A stretch of DNA of 64,000 nt from Gammaproteobacteria bacterium (GTDB lineage Bacteria > Pseudomonadota > Gammaproteobacteria > Pseudomonadales > Azotimanducaceae). Numbering within the stretch: position 1 is the first letter of the stretch; the number at the start of each line of letters is the position of its first letter. Positions 33,275-43,800 of the stretch are shown here, in pieces. Where the stretch lies: NCBI GenBank assembly GCA_009843635.1, contig VYDB01000078.1, forward strand, positions 79,834-143,833, written 5' to 3'. A model generated the notes under the pieces. It did no database searches and was not told the origin of the DNA. It worked only from the letters and a program-made list of their open reading frames with translations. Made by a program: the position numbers and the translations under genes.

Positions 33275-34417
33275 ATGGCTGAAACCATGATGGCGTATCC
33301 GGAACTGCGTCACCCATACGAAGTGACGCCGATTCATCCTCCGGGCAGCACCACGGTGCTGCACCAAGGACGGGCAGTCACCCTGGCTGAAACCGGCGAT
33401 GGCGATGGCCTGCTCATCAGGCCGGAAGACCTGCCCCGGGTGAACGGTTTCGAGTTGAAGCCGGAAGGCGCCTGCCGTGAAGGCCTGTGCATACCGATGA
33501 ACGATGACTTGCTGATCAGCAGGGACGACGGGCAGTGGTTTGACCTAGCCGCCTTCGCCGATCTGACTGGGCAGCCGTACGTGGCCGACCGGCCCGCTGG
33601 GGTGTGGAGCTTTGCCGAAGTCCCGGCGACGCGCGAGCCCATGATGGCCGATGCCATGGCGCCCGACTTCGCAGTGACGGATCGGCAGGGCAACCGTGTC
33701 GCAACGGCCGACCTCAAGGGAAAAAAGGCGCTGATCGTGACTTGGTCATCCTGGTGAGGCTGCCAGCTTGACGTGCCCGTGTGGCAGCGTGTTTACGAAG
33801 AGATCAACGATCCGGACTTCGTCCTCATTTGCGCCGCGCAAGATACCGGCGGCGAAGCGGTGGCCGGGCCGATTTTCGACGCGGCGAACCCCACCTATGT
33901 TCAGGTCGTGGACGAAGATCACGTCATTAGCAGCGCGTTCAATTTCGTGAACGTGCCTTCCGCAGCCTGGATCGATGAGACCGGCAGGATCGTGCGCATT
34001 GATGAAGGCACCTACGCGGCAATCCACGAGATCGGCGACGGTGAAGAGAAGTTCGTTTTCGGCAACGATGTTTACGCGCAGGCCGTGAAGGACTGGGTGG
34101 CAAATGGGGCGCGCAGCAGATTCGCCCAATCCACCGCCACGGTCTCGGGAAACATCCGCAAGCACAGCTTCGATCAACGCAAGGCCGATGCGGCATTTCG
34201 GCTGGCCAACCTGTTCCGGGCGCACGGCTGGCAAGCCAAGGCGGAGCAGTACTGGGAGATGGCCCGATCGCTGAATCCCGACAGCATCAACTTCATTCGG
34301 CAGAATCTCACGCTGACGGAAGAGGGTTCGGCCGGCGAGACCTTCCGCAAGGTGGTGATGGACTACGCCAACCAGGGCAAGGACTACTACCGGCCCCTGG
34401 ACCTGGAAGAGGCCTGA
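33275..34417 (+). CDS. Redoxin-like selenoprotein candidate (in-frame TGA read as Sec161)
   Basis: Two same-frame reading frames (33275-33757 and 33773-34417) join into one 380-residue protein if the TGA at 33755-33757 is selenocysteine. The join lies at the redoxin active site: ALIVTWSSW-U-GCQLDVPVW, matching the W-C-x-x-C / x-P region of thioredoxin-like folds. APDFAVTDRQGNRVATADLK before it and FVNVPSAAWIDETGRIVRID after it are typical redoxin segments. The N-terminal 130 residues carry CREGLC; the C-terminal 70 look TPR-like (RKADAAFRLANLFRAHGWQA). A hairpin fitting a bSECIS follows the TGA. AAGGAG precedes the ATG. Alternative: a nonsense mutation in a Cys or Trp codon. No sel genes lie in the window. 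Confidence 0.72.
33759..33788 (+). promoter_or_regulatory. Candidate bSECIS hairpin directly downstream of the in-frame TGA
   Basis: A 7-bp perfect stem (GCTGCCA / TGGCAGC) starts 2 nt after the TGA. Above an asymmetric bulge, a 3-bp stem ACG/CGT closes a UGCC loop at +17 to +20 from the TGA, with G at loop position 2. Bacterial SECIS models ask for an apical loop roughly 16-37 nt after UGA with a G among the first loop bases. The fold was done by eye. Confidence 0.6.
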
Positions 34418-34469
34418 GGGCACGGTAATCAAGGATCAATGGTGGCGCCTGTGGCAGGAAACCGACGGC

Positions 34470-35138
34470 GTGACCATCCTGCACGTGGACCTGTCGCCAC
34501 ACGCCAACCGCGAGGCGCGCGCCTTCGCCCTGCTCGATGCCCAGGAGACCCGGCGGGCGCGGCGATTCGTGGTCGAGCCGCCCCGGCGCCGCTTCGTCCT
34601 ATGCCGGGCAGCGCTGCGGGTCAACCTCTGCCAACGGCTCGACTGCCGCAACGAACGGCTTTCATTCAGCGCTCTCAAACACGGCAAGCCGGTCGCCGAA
34701 GTGAATGGCGAGCGCGTCTCCCTAGGCTTCAACCTCAGCCACAGCGGCGGGCACGGGCTAATCGCCATTGCGGCCCATGAGCAGCTCGGCATCGATGTCG
34801 AGGAACGCAAGCCCGGCCGCAACTTCGAAGGCATTGGCAGACGCGTCTATGGCCCCGCCGAGCGCCGATTGCTGGCGCAGGCCGATGGGCAGCGCAAGGC
34901 GGCGTTCTTCTATCGGTTGTGGACTTTGAAGGAAGCGCTGATCAAGGGCTTGGGCACCGGCTTCACGCTCAACCCAGCCACCTTCGAGGTGCCCGAGCCC
35001 ATGCTGCGCGGCGAACGCTCAGGCCGGTTTCAATTCCCGCACCAGCCCGAGGACAACTGGCAACTGCTGGACCTAGGGGAACCCCGCTTCGCCGCCGCAC
35101 TTGCCTACCGGCTGGACCGCCGAACGCCAAACGAGTAA
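34470..35138 (+). CDS. 4'-phosphopantetheinyl transferase (Sfp/EntD superfamily)
   Basis: Transfers 4'-phosphopantetheine from CoA to carrier proteins of NRPS, PKS or fatty acid synthases. The Sfp-type signatures are present in 222 residues: SLGFNLSHSGGHGLIAIA, LGIDVEERKPGRNF (Mg-binding Asp) and RLWTLKEALIKGLGTG (WxxKEAxxK). The GTG start is taken; the frame is open about 15 codons upstream (DQWWRLWQETDG), which looks family-like, so translation may begin earlier at a non-standard codon. It sits 52 bp after the redoxin selenoprotein gene and 30 bp before the first RND adaptor, in the same direction. No carrier protein gene is in the window. Confidence 0.9.
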   Translation: MTILHVDLSPHANREARAFALLDAQETRRARRFVVEPPRRRFVLCRAALRVNLCQRLDCRNERLSFSALKHGKPVAEVNGERVSLGFNLSHSGGHGLIAIAAHEQLGIDVEERKPGRNFEGIGRRVYGPAERRLLAQADGQRKAAFFYRLWTLKEALIKGLGTGFTLNPATFEVPEPMLRGERSGRFQFPHQPEDNWQLLDLGEPRFAAALAYRLDRRTPNE

Positions 35139-35168
35139 CTTTTAGGCCGACCACCGGAGAGGCCACTT

Positions 35169-36320
35169 GTGATCAGGCAGTATCTGGGCGCCCTGCTCGT
35201 TCTCGCTGTCGGCGTCGGCGTGGCCGCGTTGATCGTGGCCACCGGCCCAACGACCGTCAAGCAACCGAGCCGGCCAGACATTCCGGTCGTGCAGGCAACG
35301 CCCGTGCAGCCCCGGTGGGTGCAGATGACGGTTCGCGCGCACGGCGAAGTGATCCCCAAAACCGAAAGCAACTTGGTTGCGGAGGTGGCGGGGCGGGTCG
35401 TCAGCGTGGCGCCGGCGATGGTCTCCGGCGGCTTTTTTGCCAAGGACGACGTTCTGGTTGAAATCGAAAGCGTCGACTACCGGGTCGCTCTCGAACAAGC
35501 GCGGGCGCGCCTGGCATCGAGGCGCAGTGACCTCGATACCGCCGAAAAGGACTTCGACCGACTCGAGGAATTGGCCAAGACCCAATTCGTCAGCGAGTCG
35601 GCGCACGATGCTGCGTCCAATCAGCTTGCCGTGGCGAGCGCGGCATTGCGCTCGGCCCAGGCCAGCTTGGAGCGGGCCGAACGCGACCTGGCCCGCACTC
35701 AGATCACGGCGCCCTATGACGGCCGGGTGCGCACGGAACGGCTGGACGTGGGCCAATTCGTGAACCGTGGCGAAACAATCGCTGCCCTCTACTCCATCGA
35801 CTACGCGGAAGTGCGGCTGCCGATCCGCGATGTCGATCTTGCGTTCCTGCCGCTTTCCCTGGCGAACCGGCAAAACGATGAGCCGCCGCCCAAGGCAAGA
35901 TTGCGCGCGGAGTTCGCCGGAGCGGAACACTTCTGGGTTGCCGACGTGGTGCGCACGGAAGGCGAACTGGATCCGCTTACCCGCATGGTCAACGTGGTTG
36001 CGCAGGTGCCGAAGCCCTACGAACCCGCCGGCGCCTCGCCGCCCTTGACCGTCGGCCTGTTCGTTGAAGCGGAGATCTTTGGCAATTGGGTCGAGGATGT
36101 CTTCATCGTGCCGCGCACGGCGCTGCAGGAAGGCGGCAAGGTCTATGTCGTGGCGGATGACGGCCGCCTCTCGTTTCGCGACGTGGCGGTGTTGCGCAGG
36201 ACCGGCGAGACCCTTTACCTGCAAGGCGAGTTGGAATCCAGCGAAGTGGTCTGCCTTTCGCCGCTCGCCAACGCGACCGAAGGGCAGCGCGTTCGCACCA
36301 TCCTGGCCAGTGAGGCCTAG
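35169..36320 (+). CDS. RND efflux periplasmic adaptor protein (1)
   Basis: Membrane fusion protein of 383 residues linking an RND pump to an outer-membrane channel. It has an N-terminal anchor (YLGALLVLAVGVGVAALIV), barrel-sandwich halves (NLVAEVAGRVVSVAPAMVSG and ITAPYDGRVRTERLDVGQFV) around a short alpha-hairpin (LASRRSDLDTAEKDFDRLEE), then a beta-barrel (LRAEFAGAEHFWVADVVRTE). GTG start with GGAGAGG upstream. It opens a five-gene unit of two adaptors and three RND pumps. Confidence 0.93.
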   Translation: MIRQYLGALLVLAVGVGVAALIVATGPTTVKQPSRPDIPVVQATPVQPRWVQMTVRAHGEVIPKTESNLVAEVAGRVVSVAPAMVSGGFFAKDDVLVEIESVDYRVALEQARARLASRRSDLDTAEKDFDRLEELAKTQFVSESAHDAASNQLAVASAALRSAQASLERAERDLARTQITAPYDGRVRTERLDVGQFVNRGETIAALYSIDYAEVRLPIRDVDLAFLPLSLANRQNDEPPPKARLRAEFAGAEHFWVADVVRTEGELDPLTRMVNVVAQVPKPYEPAGASPPLTVGLFVEAEIFGNWVEDVFIVPRTALQEGGKVYVVADDGRLSFRDVAVLRRTGETLYLQGELESSEVVCLSPLANATEGQRVRTILASEA

Positions 36321-36440
36321 CCGGATTTCTTGTTGCGCAAAAGTGCGCTAGCATTCCCGCATTGATGCAGCAACGATCGGTTCGGGCGAGTGGGGAGGCC
36401 CGCGCTTGGACCCTGGACGCGACTGAGGGGGAGCTTGAAC

Positions 36441-37607
36441 ATGGCGGAGTCGGGTGACGACAATCAGGATTCCGGGCAGCAGCAGCGCTGGCGCGGCATT
36501 CTCCAACTGGCGATCATCGTTGCGGTGATCCTGGCGGCGATTTTCTTCGCCCGCGCACCTAGCCGTGAATTCCTCGAACTGGATCCCGAACTGGCCGAGG
36601 TCCGCGTCACCCCCACCGCCGCGGTAATCGAGCCGACAGCGACCCCCGCATCCCACAAGGTGGTGTTGACCGGCACGGTGACGACCTTGGGCAATGTGTC
36701 AGTCCGGTCCGAGACTTCAGGGCAAGTGGTGTGGGTGTCCGAGAACTTCCGCAGCGGCGCCGAGTTCAAGGCTGACGAAACTTTGGCGCGGGTCGATGCG
36801 CGGGACATGGAGCTGATGCTCGCAAACGCCAAGCTCGGGCTGGTTGCCGCCCAGGAAAACCTCAAGCAGAGGCGCGACGAGGCAGCGCGAGCGCCGCAAT
36901 TCCTGCAGCGGTTCCCCGGCGGGCATTTGAACCCGTGGCTCGCCACCGAAGGGACCATCGAAGAAGCCGAGGCACTGGTCGAAATCGCCCGCAACAACGT
37001 CAAGCTCGCCGAAATCGAACTGGACGAAACGAGGATCCGGATGCCGTTCGACGGCTATGTGCGAAAGACGGTGCTGTCCCGAGGGCAGGTGGTCGAACGG
37101 CTGGTCTCCGATCTCGGGACTGTCTATGCGAAGCATCAATTGCGGGTGCGCGCCCGCATTTCGGCATTCGACCTGAATTCCCTGCAGCCGGTCATCGGCC
37201 GCAAGGCCGTCGTGGTCGCCAACGGCCAGGCCATTGACACGGTGGTCGAGCGCGTCTCGAAGGAAGTCGATATCGAGACGCGATTGGCCAGCCTGTACCT
37301 CGAGGTGCTCGACCAAGAGAACGCGGCCATGCTGCCGCCTCCCGGCACCTTTGCGGACGTGACCGTGCAAGGGCCGATGCAGGACGACGTGTTCGTGCTG
37401 CCCGAATCGGCGTTGCAGATCAGCGGCAGCGTCTGGCTGGTCGATGACGGCCAGCTCACCGCGTACACCCCCGCTTCGGTGGGGTACAGCGACGGCGGTT
37501 GGCTGGTCCGTGCGTTCGATACCCGTGATGGCATCGTGGTGGGCCGCGTACCGGGAGCGCGCGAAGGCCTCGGCGTGAACGCCGTGCCCGCCGGAGCGGC
37601 GCAGTAG
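36441..37607 (+). CDS. RND efflux periplasmic adaptor protein (2)
   Basis: Second adaptor of the cluster, 388 residues, with one N-terminal transmembrane segment (ILQLAIIVAVILAAIFFARA). The lipoyl-like halves are VSVRSETSGQVVWVSENFRS and RIMPFDGYVRKTVLSRGQVV (the first two letters IR in the protein), with a longer hairpin region containing RDEAARAPQFLQRFPGGHL. The start at 36441 follows GAGGGGGAG; an upstream ATG at 36390 has a poor context. Two different adaptors beside three pumps suggests a heteromeric assembly or two alternative pumps. Confidence 0.92.
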   Translation: MAESGDDNQDSGQQQRWRGILQLAIIVAVILAAIFFARAPSREFLELDPELAEVRVTPTAAVIEPTATPASHKVVLTGTVTTLGNVSVRSETSGQVVWVSENFRSGAEFKADETLARVDARDMELMLANAKLGLVAAQENLKQRRDEAARAPQFLQRFPGGHLNPWLATEGTIEEAEALVEIARNNVKLAEIELDETRIRMPFDGYVRKTVLSRGQVVERLVSDLGTVYAKHQLRVRARISAFDLNSLQPVIGRKAVVVANGQAIDTVVERVSKEVDIETRLASLYLEVLDQENAAMLPPPGTFADVTVQGPMQDDVFVLPESALQISGSVWLVDDGQLTAYTPASVGYSDGGWLVRAFDTRDGIVVGRVPGAREGLGVNAVPAGAAQ

Positions 37608-37649
37608 GTACCCTGGCAACCACTGTAACGCGCAGGCAGGGAGTCCGCC

Positions 37650-40600
37650 ATGGCTGAATCCGCAAGCATCGGTGATCCGGACGCCGGCGCGCGCGTGGGC
37701 GTCATCGCCTACTTCGCCCGCAATCCCGTCGCCGCCAACGTACTCCTGTTCCTGCTCTTCGTTGGCGGGCTGATCGCCTCCGACCTGATCACCCTCGAGA
37801 CATTCCCCGAATACGACCCCCGCGTCATCCGCGTCGAAGTGCCCTATCCGGCCGCAACCCCGGCGGAGGTCGAGGAAGACATCGTCAAGCGCATCGAGGA
37901 AAGCCTGGTGGGCACCATTGGCATCGCCCGCACCATCTCCAGCTCCCGCGAGGAACGGGCCGTCGTCGATGTGGAGATGGAACCCTTCGCTGACGACATC
38001 GACACCCTCAATTTCGTGCGCACGGCCATCGAGCGCATCGAGGACTTCCCGCCGCTCAACGCCGATGAGCCGGAAGTGACCAAGGTCGAGGTCAGCCGCA
38101 AGGTGCTGACGATCGCCTTGAGCTCCGGGGCGCTCGACCCCTTCGAGTTGCGTCACGCCGCGGAGTCGCTGCGGGACCGGCTGCTGCTGCTGCCCAGCAT
38201 ATCGATCATCGATCTGTTCGGGACGAAGGACCAGGAGATTCAAGTCGAGCTCAGCGAAGAGACCCTACGCCAGTACGGCATCACCCTGGACCACGTGGTG
38301 AGCGCCATCCGGCGGACGTCGGTGAACGTCACCGGCGGCGAACTGCGCACCGGGTCAGGGGACATCATCATGAGCACCCTGGCCAAGCGCGATTACGCCG
38401 ACCAATTCGACGACGTGGTGGTCCTTGCCCGGCCGGACGGTTCGCTGGTGCGCCTCGGCGACATCGCGGAACTGCGCGACAGCCTGCTCGAACACGACGC
38501 CGTAGCCACCGTCAACGGCGTCCCCACCATATTTCTCCAAGTCAAGGTCTCCGCCGACACCTCCCCCCAGGAAGCAAGCGCCCAGGTGCGCGACTACCTA
38601 GACGGCTTCGAGGCACCCGCAACCGTCGGGGTGGCCATCTGGGAAGATGAGACTTGGGCGGTCGAGGACCGCATGTACTTGATCATCAAGAACGGGATCT
38701 TCGGCCTGATCCTGGTGTTCGCCACCCTCATGCTCCTGTTCGACCTGCGCGTAGCGACTTGGGTGGCGCTCGGCGTTCCCGTGGTGTTCGTGGCCTCGCT
38801 GATCGTCTTTCCTTTCTTTGGCCTCACCCTGAACGTCATGACGCTGTTCGCGTTCTTCATACTGATCGGCATCGTCGTGGACGACTCGATCGTGGTGGGC
38901 GAGAACATCGCGATGCGCTTGGATCGAGGTGAAACCGGCGCCGAGGCCGCCATCGCCGGCACCCGGGAAGTCATTGCTCCCATTGCGGTCGGCGCCTTCA
39001 CCACCATGGCGGCATTCGCGGCGCTGCTGCCGCTCGACGGGCTGATCGGCCAGATGTTTGCCGTGATCCCGATCGTGGTGGTGGTCGTGCTGCTGTTGTC
39101 CCTGTTCAAGGCGGCCTTCATTCTGCCTGGCCATCTCGCAAAACCTGGGCGCTGGAGCGCCTGGCCCCTGTCCGCAGCGCAGGAACGGTGTCACGCCGTC
39201 GCCCAGGCCATGATCGAGACCAGGATCGTTCCCCTGATCTCCTGGTCGGTGCGGCGCTTGCAATGGCCGCCGGTCATCGTCGCCGGCAGCGTTCTCGTTA
39301 CCGCCTGCCTGCTGGTGTTCGGGGGCGTTCATTTCGACCCGAGCTTAAGGGTGGTGGACGAGAAAAACGTGCAGGTTGACCTAGTGCTGCCCCAGGACGC
39401 ACGGCCCGAGGACCTGCAAGCCGTCACGGACCATGCGGTCGCGGCGGCGCAACGGGTGGACGCTGAGCTTGGCGGGCGGGTGATCGACGCGGTCGCGGTG
39501 GCCATCGGCCACCACTTCCCCGTGGAATCCTATCGCGGCGCGGATGCGCGTCAGTACCGCAGCAATCTGGCCTCCGTGCAACTGCGGCTCAATCCGCCCG
39601 AGGTGCGCGGCGTTACCATCGAAGAACTGCAGCACCGCTGGCGCCAGCGCCTGGCCCGCATGCCTGGCGTCGAGTCGGTGAGCTTCCCCACCCGGCAGAC
39701 GCAGACATCGAATAGCCTGTCGTACGCATTGATGCATCCGGATCCACAGGTGCTTGCCGATGCCACCGAGGAGTTGCACGCGGCGCTCGCCCGCTTGGAC
39801 GGCGTCAGCCAAGTCAACGACTCGATCGAGCAAGGCAAGCGCCGCTTCGATGTACGCCTCAACGCCGCCGGCGATACAGCCGGCCTGACCGCGGCATCGG
39901 TTGCCACCCAGTTGCGCAACAGCTTCTACGGCGCCGAGGCCCAGCGCATCCAGCGGGGCCGGGAAGAGGTTCTGGTGATGGTGAGGTACCCCCAGGATCG
40001 GCGCTCCAGCTACGCGGAGTTGCTCAACGAGCGCATCAACCTGCCGGCCAGCCGGGAGCAGGTTCCGTTGTACACGGTGGCCGAGATCACGGAAACCCGC
40101 AGCATCGCCAACCGGCTGCGCATAGACGGGCGCAGCGCCGCGGTGGTTAGTGCCGACTACGATGCCGCGCGCTTGCTCTCCGGCGACTTGGCCGACGTGG
40201 TTGAGGAGCGGATTCTTCCAGACCTCCAGAGCCGCTATCCGGAGATCCGAATTCGCAAGCACGGGGCAAACCGGGACATGGAACGCCTTACCGGCATCCT
40301 GACGCTTTCGGTGCCGATCGCACTCTTGGTCATATATTGCCTGATCGCCTCCTTCCTGCGCAGTTTCGTGCAGCCGTTGCTGGCCCTAGCGGGCATTCCC
40401 ATGGCATTCGTGGGCGCGGTGGCGGGGCACTTGGCGCTGGGTTACGAGTTCAGCATCACATCGATATTCGGCCTGCTCGCGGTTTCCGGCGTGGTCGTCA
40501 ACGACACGATTCTACTGATGTATCGCTACAACCACATGGTCCGAGAATCCGGCATGCCTGAGATTGCGGCAATTTCCGCGGCCACCCGGCAGCGTGCCCG

Positions 40601-40814
40601 GGCGATCCTGCTCACCAGCGTGACCACCCTGCTCGGCCTGCTGCCGATTCTGTTCAGCGGCGACGAGGCCATTCGGTTCCTGATTCCGCTCGTGGTGAGC
40701 ATCGCCTTCGGCTTGGTGTTCGCCGGCATCGGCCTGGTGTTCTTCCTGCCATCGGTCATCATGACGGTGGAACTGGCGAAAGGGCGGCTTGGCCGACGGC
40801 GGCTGGTGGGCTGA
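37650..40814 (+). CDS. RND efflux transporter permease (1)
   Basis: Inner-membrane RND pump, 1054 residues, with 12 helices in the 1+5+1+5 layout. The first helix (VAANVLLFLLFVGGLIASDL) precedes the PN/PC porter domain. The proton-relay pair is present in helix 4 (ILIGIVVDDSIVVGENIAMR), and RAILLTSVTTLLGLLPILF belongs to the last helices. It resembles the MdtB/MdtC and general acriflavine-resistance group rather than heavy-metal pumps. Substrate unknown. The following pump gene starts 34 bp later. Confidence 0.93.
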   Translation: MAESASIGDPDAGARVGVIAYFARNPVAANVLLFLLFVGGLIASDLITLETFPEYDPRVIRVEVPYPAATPAEVEEDIVKRIEESLVGTIGIARTISSSREERAVVDVEMEPFADDIDTLNFVRTAIERIEDFPPLNADEPEVTKVEVSRKVLTIALSSGALDPFELRHAAESLRDRLLLLPSISIIDLFGTKDQEIQVELSEETLRQYGITLDHVVSAIRRTSVNVTGGELRTGSGDIIMSTLAKRDYADQFDDVVVLARPDGSLVRLGDIAELRDSLLEHDAVATVNGVPTIFLQVKVSADTSPQEASAQVRDYLDGFEAPATVGVAIWEDETWAVEDRMYLIIKNGIFGLILVFATLMLLFDLRVATWVALGVPVVFVASLIVFPFFGLTLNVMTLFAFFILIGIVVDDSIVVGENIAMRLDRGETGAEAAIAGTREVIAPIAVGAFTTMAAFAALLPLDGLIGQMFAVIPIVVVVVLLLSLFKAAFILPGHLAKPGRWSAWPLSAAQERCHAVAQAMIETRIVPLISWSVRRLQWPPVIVAGSVLVTACLLVFGGVHFDPSLRVVDEKNVQVDLVLPQDARPEDLQAVTDHAVAAAQRVDAELGGRVIDAVAVAIGHHFPVESYRGADARQYRSNLASVQLRLNPPEVRGVTIEELQHRWRQRLARMPGVESVSFPTRQTQTSNSLSYALMHPDPQVLADATEELHAALARLDGVSQVNDSIEQGKRRFDVRLNAAGDTAGLTAASVATQLRNSFYGAEAQRIQRGREEVLVMVRYPQDRRSSYAELLNERINLPASREQVPLYTVAEITETRSIANRLRIDGRSAAVVSADYDAARLLSGDLADVVEERILPDLQSRYPEIRIRKHGANRDMERLTGILTLSVPIALLVIYCLIASFLRSFVQPLLALAGIPMAFVGAVAGHLALGYEFSITSIFGLLAVSGVVVNDTILLMYRYNHMVRESGMPEIAAISAATRQRARAILLTSVTTLLGLLPILFSGDEAIRFLIPLVVSIAFGLVFAGIGLVFFLPSVIMTVELAKGRLGRRRLVG

Positions 40815-40848
40815 CCTTTCGAGCATCATTGGGAAGGGGTCGCCATCG

Positions 40849-43800
40849 ATGATCGAGTACTTCGCGCGCAACCACATCGCCGTGTACCTGATCACCTTCC
40901 TGCTGCTGGTGCTCGGGTTCATCGCGATCTCCAACAGCACCATCGAACGCTATCCGGAGCTCGACCTTCGAACCATCGCGGTGAACGTGCCCTACGACGG
41001 CGCAACGCCGCGGGAAGTCGAGGAGGACATCATCCGCCGCATCGAGGAGAGCATCGCCGGCCTCGATGGGATTGACCGGATCACCGCCAACGCCTGGGAG
41101 GGCCGGGGCGAGATTCTCATTGAGCTGAACCAGTGGGTCGATGCCGTCTCAAGGCTGGAGATCGTGCGAACCGCGGTGGAGCGAATCGAGGACTTCCCTC
41201 CCCCGAACGCCGACCCGCCGGAAGTGGTTCGCAAGGAAATCGTCAGGGACGTGGCGTCGCTGGTGGTCACGTCGCCAACCGCCGGTGAGGACCGGCTTCG
41301 GCGGGCGGCTGAGGATCTGCGCGAACAGCTTCTGCTGCTGCCCAACGTCGGCCTCGTCGAACTGGTCGGCGCGCGGGATCGGGAAATTCAAATCGACCTC
41401 GACGAATCGCAACTCCGCAGCCATCACCTGACCATCGCCGAAGTCGCGGCGCGCGTTCGGCTGGCCTCGGTGAACGTCACCGGCGGCGGCATTCGCACGG
41501 AGTCCGGGACCATCGTCATGAGCACGATGGACAAGCGGGTCAGAGGGGATGAGTTCCGTGACATCGTCATGCTCAGCCGCCCGGATGGCGCCATCATCCG
41601 GCTCGGCGACATGGGCACCGTCCGCGACGGCTTCGTCGATGACCCGCTGATCAACACCGTCAACCAGGTGCCGGCGGTGTTCGTTCACGTCCAAGCGCCG
41701 CCCCGCGCCAACCCGGACGACGTCATCGCCGAAGTCGAGCGTTTCATGGCCGGCTACCAAGCGCCGCCAGGAACCTCGGTCGAGCTCTGGCTGGACGAAA
41801 CCTACAAGATCAAGAAACCGCTTCAGTCCGTCGCCAACAACGGCGTGATCAGCGCGATGCTGGTCTTCGTCGTGCTGATCCTGCTGTTTGATCTGCGCAT
41901 CGGGCTCTGGATCGGCATCGGCATCCCCACCGCGATCATCGGATCCTTCATTATTTTGTACCTGCTGGACGTCTCCATCAGCTTTTTCATCGTCTACGGC
42001 GTGGCCATGATCATCGGCATCGTGGTGGACGATGCGATTGTCGTGGGCGAAAACATCGCCCGCCTGCGCGCGCGCGGCGTTCCCCCCCTCGAAGCATCGA
42101 TCCAAGGCGCCCGGGAGGTGCTGCCGCCGGTGCTGGTCGGCGTGCTGACCACCATGGTGGCGTTCTCGGTGCTGCTGCCACTCGACGGCATCCTCGGCCA
42201 GATGTTCAGCTACACCGGCATCGGCGTATTGGCCGTGCTGCTGCTGTCGCTGATCGACTGCTTCCTGCTGTTGCCCGCGCATCTTTCCGGGGGCAGTCCG
42301 CTCAGCCGCTGGCCCCTTAGCGCGGTTCAGGCTCGAGCCAGCGGGTCATTCCAAGCGTTGCTCGACCGCAGACTGATGCCCAGCATCGGATTCGCAGCGC
42401 GCCGTCCGCTGCTCACCATTGCCGGCGTCGCCCTGTTCGTCATCGTCGCGATCGGCCTTTTCTCCGGCAATGTCCTGCGCTACAACACGGCGGACAACCG
42501 GCTCGACGAGCAGAAGCTGCAGGCCGACCTGACCATGGCGGCCGGGTCAACTTTCGAGGACACGGTGCACGCCACCGAGCAGATCGTCCGGGCCGCGCGG
42601 GCTGCCAATCGGGAATCCGGCGGGACGGGGATCAACGCCGTCAACCTGATCGTCGGGCAGCACAAGGCGGTGGAAACCATGCTCGGCGCCGATGTGCCCG
42701 ACCCGGCGCCCAACCTCGCTTCGGTCCAACTGCGCCTGAACGTGCCGCCGGAACGGACCATAATCACCGACGAACTCAAGCAACTGTGGATCGACAACAT
42801 CGGCACGATACGCGGTGCGGACAAGCTGGCGTTTCCCTCGACGCGGACCGCCACCGCCTCAAGCGTGGGGTACGCGCTGCTGCACCCCGACGCCGACACC
42901 GTGGTCGCTGCGGCGAGCGAATTGAAGGCCCGGCTTGAGGACCATCCCTATGTTTACCAGATCGACGATACCCTCGAGTTGGGCAACGTCCGCTACGAAG
43001 TCCAGCTCACGGACGCAGGACGCGCCTCAGGCCTGACCGCCATTTCGCTTGCCGGGCAACTGCGCAACCGGTTCTACGGCTCGGAGGTGGACCAGATCGT
43101 GAGGCACTCGGAAGAGCTCGAGGTCATGGCGCGCTATCCCTTGGAAAGGCGCGCCAACATCAGCGATCTTCACGATGAACTCATCAGCTTGCCAAACAGC
43201 GACGTGGCTGCCCTGTCGAGCGTGGCGCAGATCGTGCAGACCCAGGATCTCAAGCAGCGCCAACGCATCGACGGCCTGCCGGCGGCCTCGGTCAATGCCT
43301 TCTACAACGTGGCGATGATCAGTTCCAGGGAACTCGGCGGGCTCATCGAGGGTAGCTGGCTGCCGGAACTCAAGCACAAGTATCCGGATCTGCGCATCCT
43401 GCCCGACGGTTCCAGCCGCGATGCCGCCAAGGTTGGCCGAAGCCTCGCCACCTACTTCCCGGCCGCCGTGTTGTTGATTTTCGTCCTCGCCGCCATCCAG
43501 TTGCGCAGCATCCTGCAACCGTTCTACGTGCTGCTCGGCGTCCCGCTGGCGTTTGCCGGCTCCATTTACCTGCACTGGATGCTTGGATACGACCTGTCGC
43601 TCTCCTCCATTTTTGGACTGATCGCGGTGACCGGCGTGGTCATCAACGACTCTCTGGTGCTGCTCGACCGCTACAACCGGATGCGCCGCGATGATCCGCG
43701 GCTGGGCGTGAGCGATGCCATCATCCAGGCAGCGCAACTCCGCGCCCGGCCAATCGTGCTGACCACGGTGACCACCGTGGTCGGCCTGTCGCCCCTGCTT

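Noticed and set aside
33773..34417. Separate gene starting at GTG 33773
   Set aside because: It would start inside the redoxin active-site helix with no ribosome site; joining through the TGA gives a full domain.
36717..38243. 508-residue minus-strand frame across adaptor 2 and pump 1
   Set aside because: Spans two well-supported plus-strand genes and has no recognisable motif.
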